In this document: piece by piece, positions 1-6,363 of the stretch
Layout: each line of letters starts with the position of its first letter
How positions within the stretch are numbered: position 1 is the first letter of the stretch
Assembly: GCA_934555865.1 (NCBI GenBank)
Contig: CAKTFI010000042.1
Span: forward strand, 1-8,506
Length of the DNA stretch: 8,506 nucleotides
Source: an uncultured Christensenellaceae bacterium
GTDB taxonomy: Bacteria > Bacillota > Clostridia > Christensenellales > Christensenellaceae
Direction of reading: 5' to 3'
The notes under the pieces: generated by a model
What the model was told of the DNA's origin: nothing
The model's database searches: none
What the model saw: only the letters and a program-made list of their open reading frames with translations
Translations under genes and position numbers: made by a program

Positions 1-98
1 GTGCCCAATTCGATAATGTCGGCGTAGTCGGCTACCTGATCGATGAGCCGCTTTGCCTCATCCAGCGTTGCAACATCCAATGCTACCTGTAGTTTCAT
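1..98 (-). CDS. HUMPS-family TIM-barrel protein (hexulose-6-phosphate synthase-like), N-terminal fragment cut by the window edge
   Basis: Only the first 32 complete codons are inside the window. The translation begins MKLQVALDVATLDEAKRL and continues to DYADIIELGT, the typical first strand and second strand of hexulose-6-phosphate synthase / 3-keto-L-gulonate-6-phosphate decarboxylase family barrels (Asp8 in the ALD motif, Glu in IIELG). The start is fixed by GGAGGA (104-109) just upstream of the ATG at 96-98. It lies 70 bp downstream of the stop of the complete paralogue at 169-804, on the same strand, so the two probably share a transcript. Of the three paralogues its start is the most like a canonical hexulose-6-phosphate synthase, but the catalytic DxKxxD region is outside the window, so the specific activity cannot be called. 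Confidence 0.85.
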   Translation of the reverse strand, partial: MKLQVALDVATLDEAKRLIDQVADYADIIELG

Positions 99-115
99 GC
101 TTTCCTCCGTCTTCT

Positions 116-127
116 GCGCCGAAGCGC
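116..127 (-). other. UUCG-tetraloop hairpin between two HUMPS genes
   Basis: Read on the minus strand the 70-bp gap contains GCGC-TTCG-GCGC, a 4-bp GC stem closed by a C(UUCG)G loop, a very stable RNA tetraloop. There is no T-run after it, so it is more likely an mRNA stability or processing element (or chance) than a terminator. It sits a few bases before the ribosome binding site of the downstream gene. Confidence 0.35.
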
Positions 128-168
128 GAGCCTATTTGCCAAACCGATGTACGCTGCGTTTTTCTTCC

Positions 169-804
169 TTATGCCTCAAAGAAAGTGCGCGCCACCGCCA
201 CCGGATCCGCCGCTTCCTTGATTGCGCGGCCGATGATGACATGGTGCGGGTTGCACTTCTTGACCGAGGGGATGTTTTCCACCTTGATCGCGCCGGAAAG
301 CACCAGCTTCGCGTCAAACTTGCACTTCTTGATCTCATCCATCATTGCGTCCAGACGGCGGGTCGTCTCTGCCTGCCCGTCGCGCGAATCGTCGCCCGAA
401 AGGTGCGCGCACACATAGTCCGGCTGCAGGCGGTTGATCTTTTCCACCACGGCCTGATAGTCCGGCTCCGCCACAAGGTCGACGAAGCATTCCTTACCCG
501 TTTCGCGGCAGGCGCGGATGGCCTCGGCGATCGTCTTTTCCTTGGCGCGCGAGCAGACGGTGATGATGTCCGCGCCCGCCTCCAGGCAGGGCAGGCCGAC
601 CTTATAGCCGGAGTCCATAATCTTGATGTCCGCCAGGATCTTCTTTTCGGGGAATTCCTGCTTGAATTCGCGGATCGCCATATGGCCGTATTTCGCGATG
701 AATTCCTCGCCCAACTCGATGATCTCGATATAATCGCGGATCTGGTTGGCCAGCTCGATGCCCTTTGCCAGGCTGATGCAATCTACAGCAAATTGTACTT
801 TCAT
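169..804 (-). CDS. HUMPS-family decarboxylase/aldolase-like TIM barrel (hexulose-6-phosphate synthase or keto-gulonate-phosphate decarboxylase type)
   Basis: A 211-residue protein, the usual length for this suprafamily. Visible motifs are Asp8 (FAVD), Glu30 (IIELG), the metal-binding D59-x-K61-x-x-D64 in ILADIKIMDSG, Asp109 (FVDL), His134 (VCAHLSG), the phosphate-side loop LVLSGAIK (167-174) and IIGRAI with Arg193. From family knowledge, D-x-K-x-x-D binds Mg2+ and the enediolate intermediate. Such enzymes either condense formaldehyde with ribulose 5-phosphate or decarboxylate 3-keto-L-gulonate 6-phosphate. Arg193 in a GRAI context resembles the decarboxylase UlaD, while Asp109 resembles the synthase, so the substrate is uncertain. 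The ATG at 802-804 is preceded by AGAGGAA. It is the first gene of a minus-strand unit, divergent from an IclR regulator that probably controls it. The cytoplasmic location is inferred from the absence of signal or membrane segments. Confidence 0.9.
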   Translation of the reverse strand: MKVQFAVDCISLAKGIELANQIRDYIEIIELGEEFIAKYGHMAIREFKQEFPEKKILADIKIMDSGYKVGLPCLEAGADIITVCSRAKEKTIAEAIRACRETGKECFVDLVAEPDYQAVVEKINRLQPDYVCAHLSGDDSRDGQAETTRRLDAMMDEIKKCKFDAKLVLSGAIKVENIPSVKKCNPHHVIIGRAIKEAADPVAVARTFFEA

Positions 805-837
805 AGTTAATTCCTCTTTCTTCCTCTCAAGAATCTA

Positions 838-905
838 TTTTCCCGGCTTTGCCGGTGAAAAACCCTTTGGCGGCGAAAACGCCCGGCGGCAGGGAATATT
901 TTCCC
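838..905 (-). promoter_or_regulatory. Structured 5' leader of the HUMPS gene at 169-804
   Basis: The predicted transcript start near 929 gives a leader of about 125 nt, long for a simple gene. It contains GGGAA-N4-TTCCC (892-905) and CCGGC-TTT-GCCGG (843-855), the latter extended by TTTTC/GAAAA arms (838-842 and 857-861) with one bulged T. No U-run follows either stem on the minus strand, so they are not obvious terminators. I do not recognise a known riboswitch class. Confidence 0.35.
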
Positions 906-935
906 GCGCTGCGGCCGCTCTCGCCCTCTGCCTTC

Positions 936-964
936 ATGCTACACGCTGCCCCCGGCCCTGTCAA
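936..964 (-). promoter_or_regulatory. Sigma-A-type promoter for the HUMPS gene at 169-804
   Basis: On the minus strand, TTGACA (959-964) is a perfect -35 box, followed by a 17-bp spacer and TAGCAT (936-941; 4 of 6 to TATAAT). Expected transcript start is near 929. It is oriented away from the IclR gene. Confidence 0.7.
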
Positions 965-1001
965 GGAAATCCGCTCATTTCGGCGCAAAATTTGATATTA
1001 T

Positions 1002-1015
1002 CGAACGACCGTTCG
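1002..1015. promoter_or_regulatory. Perfect palindrome, candidate IclR operator
   Basis: CGAACG-AC-CGTTCG is a perfect 6+2+6 inverted repeat lying between the two divergent promoters. Its centre is about 60 bp upstream of the predicted IclR-gene start site and about 80 bp upstream of the divergent one. IclR-family dimers commonly bind short palindromes of this size in such gaps. A second, weaker inverted repeat, AGCG-GAAAT-CGCT (1021-1033), follows and touches the -35 box of the plus-strand promoter. Confidence 0.5.
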
Positions 1016-1032
1016 CAATTAGCGGAAATCGC

Positions 1033-1061
1033 TTTACTTTCTCCGCACAATCCCGTATACT
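1033..1061 (+). promoter_or_regulatory. Sigma-A-type promoter for the IclR-family gene
   Basis: TTTACT (1033-1038; 4 of 6 to TTGACA), a 17-bp spacer and TATACT (1056-1061; 5 of 6 to TATAAT). Expected start near 1068, giving a leader of about 35 nt. Confidence 0.7.
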
Positions 1062-1086
1062 GGAGAAAAATCTCCTGATTTTCAGG
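1061..1086 (+). promoter_or_regulatory. Two overlapping inverted repeats at the IclR-gene start site
   Basis: GGAGA-AAAA-TCTCC (1062-1075) overlaps CCTGA-TTT-TCAGG (1074-1086). Together they cover the end of the -10 box, the likely +1 and the early leader. They could be an autoregulatory operator. As RNA, the CTCC segment could pair with the AAGGAGG ribosome binding site at 1091-1097. Neither role is proven by the sequence. Confidence 0.35.
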
Positions 1087-1102
1087 CAGCAAGGAGGCAG
1101 CG

Positions 1103-1879
1103 ATGCAGACACCGCCGCGGACCGGCAAGACCATTCAATCCGTACAGCGCGCCATCGACATTTTGAATTGCTTCGACGCGCAGACCCCGGCGCTCTCCCT
1201 CGGGGAGATCAGCGCGCGCTTACAGCTCAACAAGGCGACCGTGCACGGGCTGCTAAATACCCTGCACAACAACGGCTATGTATGCCAGAATTCCCGCGGG
1301 GAATACCTGCTCGGCTCTGCGCTGTTTTCCAAGGCCGCCCTCGCCGAGAGCACCGCCGGGAGCAAGCTGCGGGACGCCATTGCGCAGCCCCTGCAGGCGC
1401 TGTGCGACCGCTTTCAGACCTCCGGCGTCGTCTGCCTCGTGCAGTCTGCGCGCCTCGAGCACCTCTATACCGCCATGCCGCGCCGCAGCGCCTTCGTCCT
1501 GCAGCCCTCTGCACAGAATGGGCCGCTCTATGCGATGGCCAGCGGCAAGCTGCTGTTGGCGCATGCCGACGCCGGGTTTGTGCGCGGCTACCTCGCGCGG
1601 ACGCCGCTTTCCGCCCTGACCCCCAAGACGCTCAGCACGCCTGAGCGCCTAAACGAAGAGCTGGAGCGCATCCGCCGCCGGGGCGTGTCGCTCGAACAGG
1701 ACGAGCTCGCCATGGGCATCAGCTCCATCGCCGCCCCGTTTTTTGACGCGCCGCACCGGCTCTATGCCACGGTGAGCCTGACGGGCACCAGCGCCGCCTT
1801 CGCACAGGAACGCGGCCAATTGCTGGACGCCATCCTCGAGCTGCGCGACGCGGCGCAGGCGCAGTGCCTGCCGGTCTAA
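1103..1879 (+). CDS. IclR-family transcriptional regulator
   Basis: A 258-residue protein of normal IclR length. Residues 11-71 form the winged helix-turn-helix: TIQSVQRAIDILNCF opens it, SLGEISARLQLNKATVHGLL (32-51) is the helix-turn-helix, and NGYVCQ...YLLG is the wing. Residues from about 75 to 250 form the GAF-like effector domain, with the family signature around E201-LAMGISSIAAPF. The ATG is preceded by an ideal AAGGAGG (1091-1097) with 5-nt spacing. IclR proteins usually sense small carbon metabolites and repress or activate neighbouring catabolic genes. Here it lies between two HUMPS-type enzyme genes on one side and a third on the other, so these are its most likely targets. The effector is unknown. 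The gene ends at a strong bidirectional terminator. Confidence 0.93.
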   Translation: MQTPPRTGKTIQSVQRAIDILNCFDAQTPALSLGEISARLQLNKATVHGLLNTLHNNGYVCQNSRGEYLLGSALFSKAALAESTAGSKLRDAIAQPLQALCDRFQTSGVVCLVQSARLEHLYTAMPRRSAFVLQPSAQNGPLYAMASGKLLLAHADAGFVRGYLARTPLSALTPKTLSTPERLNEELERIRRRGVSLEQDELAMGISSIAAPFFDAPHRLYATVSLTGTSAAFAQERGQLLDAILELRDAAQAQCLPV

Positions 1880-1885
1880 AAAAAC

Positions 1886-1925
1886 AAAACGCCCGCGCCC
1901 CCAAAGGGAAGCGCAGGCGTTTTTT
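1886..1925. terminator. Bidirectional rho-independent terminator between convergent genes
   Basis: AAAACGCC (1886-1893) pairs with GGCGTTTT (1916-1923), a C/A mismatch follows, and GCGC pairs with GCGC inside (1895-1898 and 1911-1914). A run of six T (1920-1925) follows on the plus strand and an A-rich tract (1878-1889) serves the minus strand. It separates the IclR stop (1879) from the stop of the convergent HUMPS gene (1925), which abuts its T-run. Confidence 0.88.
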
Positions 1926-2557
1926 CATGCCTCAAAAAAGGCTTTGGCAATGCGCACCGGGTCTTTGGCGCGGGTGAGCACGCCGCCCAGGTTGACATGG
2001 TGCGGGCGGCATTCCAAGATCTCCGGCAGATACTCCGTCGTCAGCCCGCCCGACAGCACGAGCTTGGGCGAAAAGCCCACCTTGCCGGCTAGGCGGATGG
2101 CGTCCTTTCGGGCATAGATGCCCGGTTCGTCGCGGAACAGCCGCCCGGACAGGTGCGCGCACACATAGTCCGCCCCGCTGGCGTTGACAGCCGCCACATA
2201 GTCGCGATAGTGCCGCGGCTCGATGCCGATGAGGTCGACCCAGGATTCCTTCCCCACCTCCTGCGCCGCGCGCACCAGCCCCGCGATGCAGTCCGGATCG
2301 GCCGCCGCGCAGGTCGTGACGATGTCCGCGCCCAGCGCATACGCCTCTTTTCCAAGCGTATAGCCGCCGTCCATGAGCTTCAGGTCCGCCAAGATCTTCT
2401 TGTCCGGAAAGACCTGCTTCATGAGCGTAATCGCGCGCAGCGATTCCCGCTGCAATACGCCGTCGCCCACTTCGATGATGTCCACATACTCCTCGATTTT
2501 GTGCGCCACGCGGATTCCCTCGCCCAGCGCGCCGTCAATCGCATATTGAATTTTCAT
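1925..2557 (-). CDS. HUMPS-family TIM-barrel enzyme, second complete paralogue
   Basis: A 210-residue protein clearly related to the one at 169-804: shared segments include KKILAD-x-K-x-MD-x-GY, DYVCAHLSG, KLVLSG, PHHV and the C-terminal FFEA. Visible residues are Asp8 (YAID), Glu29 (IIEVG), D58-x-K60-x-x-D63, Asp108 in WVDLIGI and His135. The phosphate-side motif is NLGGVL, with Gly192 where the first paralogue has Arg193, which is closer to hexulose-6-phosphate synthases (GGxI) than to keto-gulonate-phosphate decarboxylases (GRxI). The start at 2555-2557 has AGAGGGG upstream at a somewhat long distance and a closer AAGG. It has its own promoter and shares a terminator with the convergent IclR gene. 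Substrate not assignable from sequence; cytoplasmic by lack of signal or membrane segments. Confidence 0.88.
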   Translation of the reverse strand: MKIQYAIDGALGEGIRVAHKIEEYVDIIEVGDGVLQRESLRAITLMKQVFPDKKILADLKLMDGGYTLGKEAYALGADIVTTCAAADPDCIAGLVRAAQEVGKESWVDLIGIEPRHYRDYVAAVNASGADYVCAHLSGRLFRDEPGIYARKDAIRLAGKVGFSPKLVLSGGLTTEYLPEILECRPHHVNLGGVLTRAKDPVRIAKAFFEA

Positions 2558-2580
2558 ACCTTATACCCCTCTCTTTCCCC

Positions 2581-2604
2581 GTCCGCGGACCGGCCTGCCG
2601 TCCG
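2581..2604. repeat. GTCCG/CGGAC inverted-repeat cluster in the leader of the 1925-2557 gene
   Basis: GTCCGCGGAC (2581-2590) is a perfect 10-bp palindrome, followed by another GTCCG at 2600-2604, so three half-sites occur in 24 bp. The cluster lies just downstream of the predicted transcript start (near 2613), where a repressor site or a leader hairpin would be effective. It does not match the CGAACG/CGTTCG palindrome of the other promoter region. Confidence 0.35.
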
Positions 2605-2619
2605 GGGCATTCTCCTCTT

Positions 2620-2648
2620 AGTATACAACAAAATCGCCCGGCAGGGAA
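2620..2648 (-). promoter_or_regulatory. Probable promoter for the HUMPS gene at 1925-2557
   Basis: On the minus strand TATACT (2620-2625; 5 of 6) forms the -10 box. Seventeen bases upstream is TTCCCT (2643-2648; only 3 of 6 for -35). The weak -35 lies inside the stem of the upstream gene's terminator. A weak -35 would fit an activator-dependent promoter. Confidence 0.5.
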
Positions 2649-2671
2649 GGGCTTCCCCCGGCGGGCGATTT
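2631..2671 (-). terminator. Rho-independent terminator of the P-type ATPase gene
   Basis: A perfect 10-bp outer stem (AAATCGCCCG at 2631-2640 with CGGGCGATTT at 2662-2671) encloses an inner stem GGGAAG/CTTCCC (2644-2657). On the minus strand it is followed by TTTTGTTG. It lies 30 bp after the ATPase stop codon. Confidence 0.8.
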
Positions 2672-2700
2672 GTCGCGAGACGCCGCTCCCCAGGGCGCGC

Positions 2701-5121
2701 CTATTTTGCCATCTGCTCCACCGTTTCCTGCAGGCGCCCGCGGCGCAACCATTTTTTCGTCAGCCAGGCGAAGAACCGGTTGACCGGCCAGACGAGCGCC
2801 AACACGCCAAGCGAACGCCAGAGAAGGCGCAGCGTGAAGCGCGGCAGGTAGAACACCGGTCCAAACAGCACGATCGCCGCTCCAAACGCCGCCGCCAGCG
2901 CGGCATAGACGAGGCGCTTCCACAGGCAGAAGGGGCGCATCACCTGGAACAGCGCCAAAAAGCCGCAGCCGCCCGCCGCCACCGTGCAGAGCAGCGCGAT
3001 CTCCGCCTCTCCCCAGGCGAGGAGCTTGCCCACGGCGCATAGGGCGAGCACCCCCACCGCCACGCCGAGCCCGCCCGGCAGAGCAATCCGCAGCACCGGC
3101 CCGAAAAAGTCGTTTTCAATCGAGCGGTAATTGTGCTGCAAGGTCAGCAGGAAGGACGGGATCCCGATGCACAGCGAGCTGAACAGCGTCAATTGGACGG
3201 GCACGAACGGATAGGACAGCGGCAGCAGCATGAACAGCACGCACAGCACGCAGGAAAAGATGGTTTTCACGAGAAAGAGCGAGGCTGAGCGTTGAATGTT
3301 GTTGACGACGCGGTTGCCCTCCAGGATCGTGTGATAGATCGCGTACAGGTTGGAATCGAGCAGCACGATCTGCGAGATCGTGCGCGCGGCGTCGCTGCCG
3401 GTGCGCAGCGTGATGCTGCAATCCGCCTCCTTTAAGGCAGGCACATCGTTGACACCGTCGCCCGTCATGGCGACCGTCCGCCCCTGTTCCCGGAAGAAGT
3501 GCACGATCCACTTCTTCTGCTGCGGGCTCACGCGGCCAAACACCGCATACCGCGCCGCCGCTTCCTCCACCGCCGCGCGGTCCATGCCGAACAGATCGAC
3601 ATAGCCGCCCTGGCAATCCGCCCCGGCCTTTTTAGCGATGGCATAGACCGTCGCGGCACTGTCGCCCGAGATGATCTTCACCGCGATGCCGTTTTGCCGC
3701 ATATAGCGGAAGATCTCGCGCGATTCCTTGCGGATCCCCTCCTCGAACGCGAGAACCGCCCGCGGCGCGAGCGCCCCGCCGTAGGAGACCTCCTTTCCCG
3801 TGCGGGAAAAACCGCCCGCGCCCTCTGCCAGCAGCAGCACGCGCTGCCCCTGCGCCTGCCGGCGGCGGATCTCCTGCTGCCAGGCCAGCGGCAGGCGGCA
3901 ATCGGCAGCTAGCACCTCCGGCGCACCCAGGATCCACGCGCCGTGTTCCGCAAAATCCGCGCCGCTCCACTTGCGCACGGGGGAAAAGTTCATGGCCTCC
4001 CACAAGTCCCAGGCGGATTTTTCAAGCGGCAAAGCGTCTCGCACGGCCTGCGCCGTCGCGTTCGTGTCCCCGACCGCCCAAACGAGCTCACAAAGCGCCT
4101 GCCGGACGGCCTGTTCATCCTCCGCCTCCAGCGGCAGAAGCTCCGCCAGATGCAGGCTGCCGTCCGTGATGGTGCCCGTCTTGTCAATGCACAGCAGGTT
4201 CACGCGCGCCAATGTTTCGATGGAGTACATCTCCTGCACGAGCGTATTCTGCTGCGCCAGCTTGTATACGCCGAGCGCCAGCGCCACATTCGTGAGCAGG
4301 ATGAGCCCCTCCGGGATCATGCCGATGACGGCCGCCGTCGTCCGCAGGAGCGAATCGCGCACTCCATCGTGCAGCAGGAAATATTCCTTCAAAAAGAGTA
4401 ATGCCCCAAAAATCACGATGAACACCGTGAGCACCGAAATGATGCGGTCCATCGAGTCCAGCAGCTTGGAATGCACCTTGCCGAGCTTTTTGGAATCGTT
4501 CACGATCTTGGCGGCATAGCTCTCGGCGCCTACGCGCACCGCCATCGCCCGGCAGCGACCGGACAAGACATAGCTCCCCGAAAAGAGCGTGTCGCCTGCG
4601 CGCTTATAGACCGGCTCCGCCTCGCCGGTCAGCATGGTCTCGTCGACCTCGCAGTCCCCTTCGAGAAGCTCGCAGTCCACGGGGATCTGGCTCCCCGCCT
4701 CTAAAAGCAGGATGTCGTGCAGCACGACCTCTTCAAAATCCACCGGCTGCGCCACGCCCTCGCGGCACACCCGCACCTGCACCTTGGACAGCAGCGACAG
4801 CTTTTCCACCGCGCGTTTGGCGCGCAGCTGATTCACGATGCCGATGGAGAGGTTGAAAAAGACGACGCCTAAAAAGAGCGCGTTTTGATAGGCCCCCGTG
4901 AGCAGCACAAGAAAGCCGAGCGTAAAATTCAGCAGATTAAACAGCGTGAATACATTTTCGCGGATAATCTGCAATGTGGATTTTGCCTTGGCCTCCCCGC
5001 CCGCGTTGTCGAGTCCCGCCTCTACACGGCGGCGGACTTCCTCCTCGTCCAATCCCCATGCCGGGTCTGGCGGCGCAAAATCCTGCGCCTGTGGTGCGGG
5101 CGTCCGTTCTTGCTTTGACAT
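2701..5121 (-). CDS. CtpE-like P-type cation-transporting ATPase
   Basis: An 806-residue integral membrane ion pump. The phosphorylation motif CIDKTGTITDG has its Asp at 313. The dephosphorylation loop is MLTGEAEP (TGE at 165-167). The hinge TGDGVNDVPAL has Asp555 and Asp559. The membrane helix before the phosphorylation site contains IPEGLILLTNVALALGV (Pro270-Glu271), and a later helix reads LTLFSSLCIGIPSF. No CPC motif or N-terminal metal-binding domain is seen, which argues against a copper or zinc exporter. The PEGL helix and downstream VQEM...IETLARV resemble mycobacterial CtpE, described as a Ca2+ transporter, and its Gram-positive relatives; the transported ion is therefore inferred, possibly Ca2+. 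The start ATG (5119-5121) follows AAGGAAA. It lies 75 bp after ftsZ on the same strand, with a terminator between and no clear promoter of its own. The last three helices (about residues 680-780) complete a ten-helix layout. Confidence 0.93.
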   Translation of the reverse strand: MSKQERTPAPQAQDFAPPDPAWGLDEEEVRRRVEAGLDNAGGEAKAKSTLQIIRENVFTLFNLLNFTLGFLVLLTGAYQNALFLGVVFFNLSIGIVNQLRAKRAVEKLSLLSKVQVRVCREGVAQPVDFEEVVLHDILLLEAGSQIPVDCELLEGDCEVDETMLTGEAEPVYKRAGDTLFSGSYVLSGRCRAMAVRVGAESYAAKIVNDSKKLGKVHSKLLDSMDRIISVLTVFIVIFGALLFLKEYFLLHDGVRDSLLRTTAAVIGMIPEGLILLTNVALALGVYKLAQQNTLVQEMYSIETLARVNLLCIDKTGTITDGSLHLAELLPLEAEDEQAVRQALCELVWAVGDTNATAQAVRDALPLEKSAWDLWEAMNFSPVRKWSGADFAEHGAWILGAPEVLAADCRLPLAWQQEIRRRQAQGQRVLLLAEGAGGFSRTGKEVSYGGALAPRAVLAFEEGIRKESREIFRYMRQNGIAVKIISGDSAATVYAIAKKAGADCQGGYVDLFGMDRAAVEEAAARYAVFGRVSPQQKKWIVHFFREQGRTVAMTGDGVNDVPALKEADCSITLRTGSDAARTISQIVLLDSNLYAIYHTILEGNRVVNNIQRSASLFLVKTIFSCVLCVLFMLLPLSYPFVPVQLTLFSSLCIGIPSFLLTLQHNYRSIENDFFGPVLRIALPGGLGVAVGVLALCAVGKLLAWGEAEIALLCTVAAGGCGFLALFQVMRPFCLWKRLVYAALAAAFGAAIVLFGPVFYLPRFTLRLLWRSLGVLALVWPVNRFFAWLTKKWLRRGRLQETVEQMAK

Positions 5122-5148
5122 CGTATTTCCTTTTCCTTTCTATAAGAA

Positions 5149-5168
5149 AAGCCGGCAAACGCCGGCTT
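5149..5168 (-). terminator. Stem-loop terminator between ftsZ and the P-type ATPase gene
   Basis: AAGCCGGC-AAAC-GCCGGCTT is a perfect 8-bp stem with a 4-nt loop, followed on the minus strand by TTTTCTTAT. It begins 28 bp after the ftsZ stop and ends about 27 nt before the ATPase ATG. On the plus strand it is also followed by a T-rich run, but no plus-strand gene precedes it. Confidence 0.82.
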
Positions 5169-5196
5169 CCTTTTTTCTCTGCATTGCCAAGTGCGG

Positions 5197-6363
5197 TCAA
5201 TCGTCCATCCGGATGCGCTTCGGCGACCGATACTTGAAGTCCGGGATTTCCAGCTCGTCGTCTTCGGAATAGTCGATGGTTTCGATGGTATTGCGCTCGA
5301 TCTGCAGCTGGCCGGGCAACGCCTTGTCTGCCTCCGCATCGTGCTGGCCGATCTTGTCGCGCAAGTACACCTCTACGGGCTTCTTCGCGAGCTCCTCCGC
5401 GGAATAGGCGCTGTCGAACCCGGTCGCGATGACCGTCACGCGCACCTCGTCCTCCAGGCTCGTGTCGATGTCGACGCCCAGCATCGTCTCCGCGTCCGGG
5501 CTGGCCGACGCCTTCAGGACGCGCGAAGCCTCCTCGATCTCCGGGAGCGCGCAGGCCGGGTCGACGATCATGTTCAAAATGATGCCCTTTGCACCCTGGA
5601 TCGTCGTGTCCAGAAGCGGGCTTAGGATGGCCTGCTTGACCGCGTCGATCACGCGGTTCTCGCCCTTGGCCACGCCGATGCCCATGTGCGCCGTGCCGCT
5701 GTTGCGCATGATCTTTTTCACATCGGCAAAGTCCAGGTTCATGAACGAGGGCTTGACGATGATCTCGGTAAGCCCCTGAATGCCCTGGCGCAGCGCGTCG
5801 TCCGCCAATTTGAAGGATTCCATGAGCGGCGTGTTCTTGCCCGCCATCTCGAGCAGCTTGTCGTTCGGCACCTTGACGATGCTGTCCACACAGCCGCGCA
5901 GCTTTTCATAGCCCTCGTGCGCCGCCTTGCTCCGGGGCGTGCCCTCAAACCAGAACGGCGTCGTCACAAACGCGACGGTGAGTGCGTCGCTGTTCTTGGC
6001 GAGCTCGGCCACCACCGGCGCCGCGCCCGTGCCCGTGCCGCCGCCCAGACCCGCCGCGATAAACACGAGGTCTGCGCCCTTGACCGCCTGCTCCAATTCC
6101 TCCCGGCTCTCCTCGGCCGCCTTTTCGCCGATGGACGGGTCGCCGCCGGAACCAAGCCCCTTGGTGAGCTTTTCGCCGATCTGGATCTTTTCCGGCGTAT
6201 TACTCAGGTAAAGCGCCTGCTTGTCCGTGTTGACGACGATGAATTCCGCGCCCTCGAGGCCATAGGCCACCATCCGGTTGACAGCATTCCCGCCGCCGCC
6301 GCCGACGCCGATCACCTTAATCTTCGTAAAATTTGCGTTTTCTGTATCTAATCCTAAAGGCAT
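5197..6363 (-). CDS. ftsZ: Cell division GTPase FtsZ
   Basis: A 388-residue tubulin-like GTPase that polymerises into the cytokinetic Z ring at midcell. The nucleotide-binding glycine run is at 21-25 (GVGGGGGNAVN), the tubulin signature GLGGGTGTGAAP is at 105-116, and the T7 catalytic loop NLDFADV is at 209-215. The C-terminal linker is short (roughly 330-370) and ends in EIPDFKYR plus a basic tail, RIRMDD; EIPDF corresponds to the conserved peptide that binds FtsA/SepF-type partners. I place the start at 6361-6363 (MPLGLD) because AAGGAGG lies 8 nt upstream. An ATG nine codons earlier would put that ribosome binding site inside the gene. It has its own promoter and is divergent from a DUF1294 gene. 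No ftsA, ftsQ, spoIIGA or sigE is adjacent in the window. Confidence 0.97.
   Translation of the reverse strand: MPLGLDTENANFTKIKVIGVGGGGGNAVNRMVAYGLEGAEFIVVNTDKQALYLSNTPEKIQIGEKLTKGLGSGGDPSIGEKAAEESREELEQAVKGADLVFIAAGLGGGTGTGAAPVVAELAKNSDALTVAFVTTPFWFEGTPRSKAAHEGYEKLRGCVDSIVKVPNDKLLEMAGKNTPLMESFKLADDALRQGIQGLTEIIVKPSFMNLDFADVKKIMRNSGTAHMGIGVAKGENRVIDAVKQAILSPLLDTTIQGAKGIILNMIVDPACALPEIEEASRVLKASASPDAETMLGVDIDTSLEDEVRVTVIATGFDSAYSAEELAKKPVEVYLRDKIGQHDAEADKALPGQLQIERNTIETIDYSEDDELEIPDFKYRSPKRIRMDD

Noticed and set aside
43..810. Open frame on the plus strand opposite the first HUMPS genes
   Set aside because: Antisense to two recognisable HUMPS genes with proper ribosome binding sites; no recognisable motif.
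2153..2851. Open frame on the plus strand across the HUMPS/ATPase gap
   Set aside because: It runs through a terminator and a promoter region and is antisense to coding sequence on both sides; no motif or ribosome binding site.
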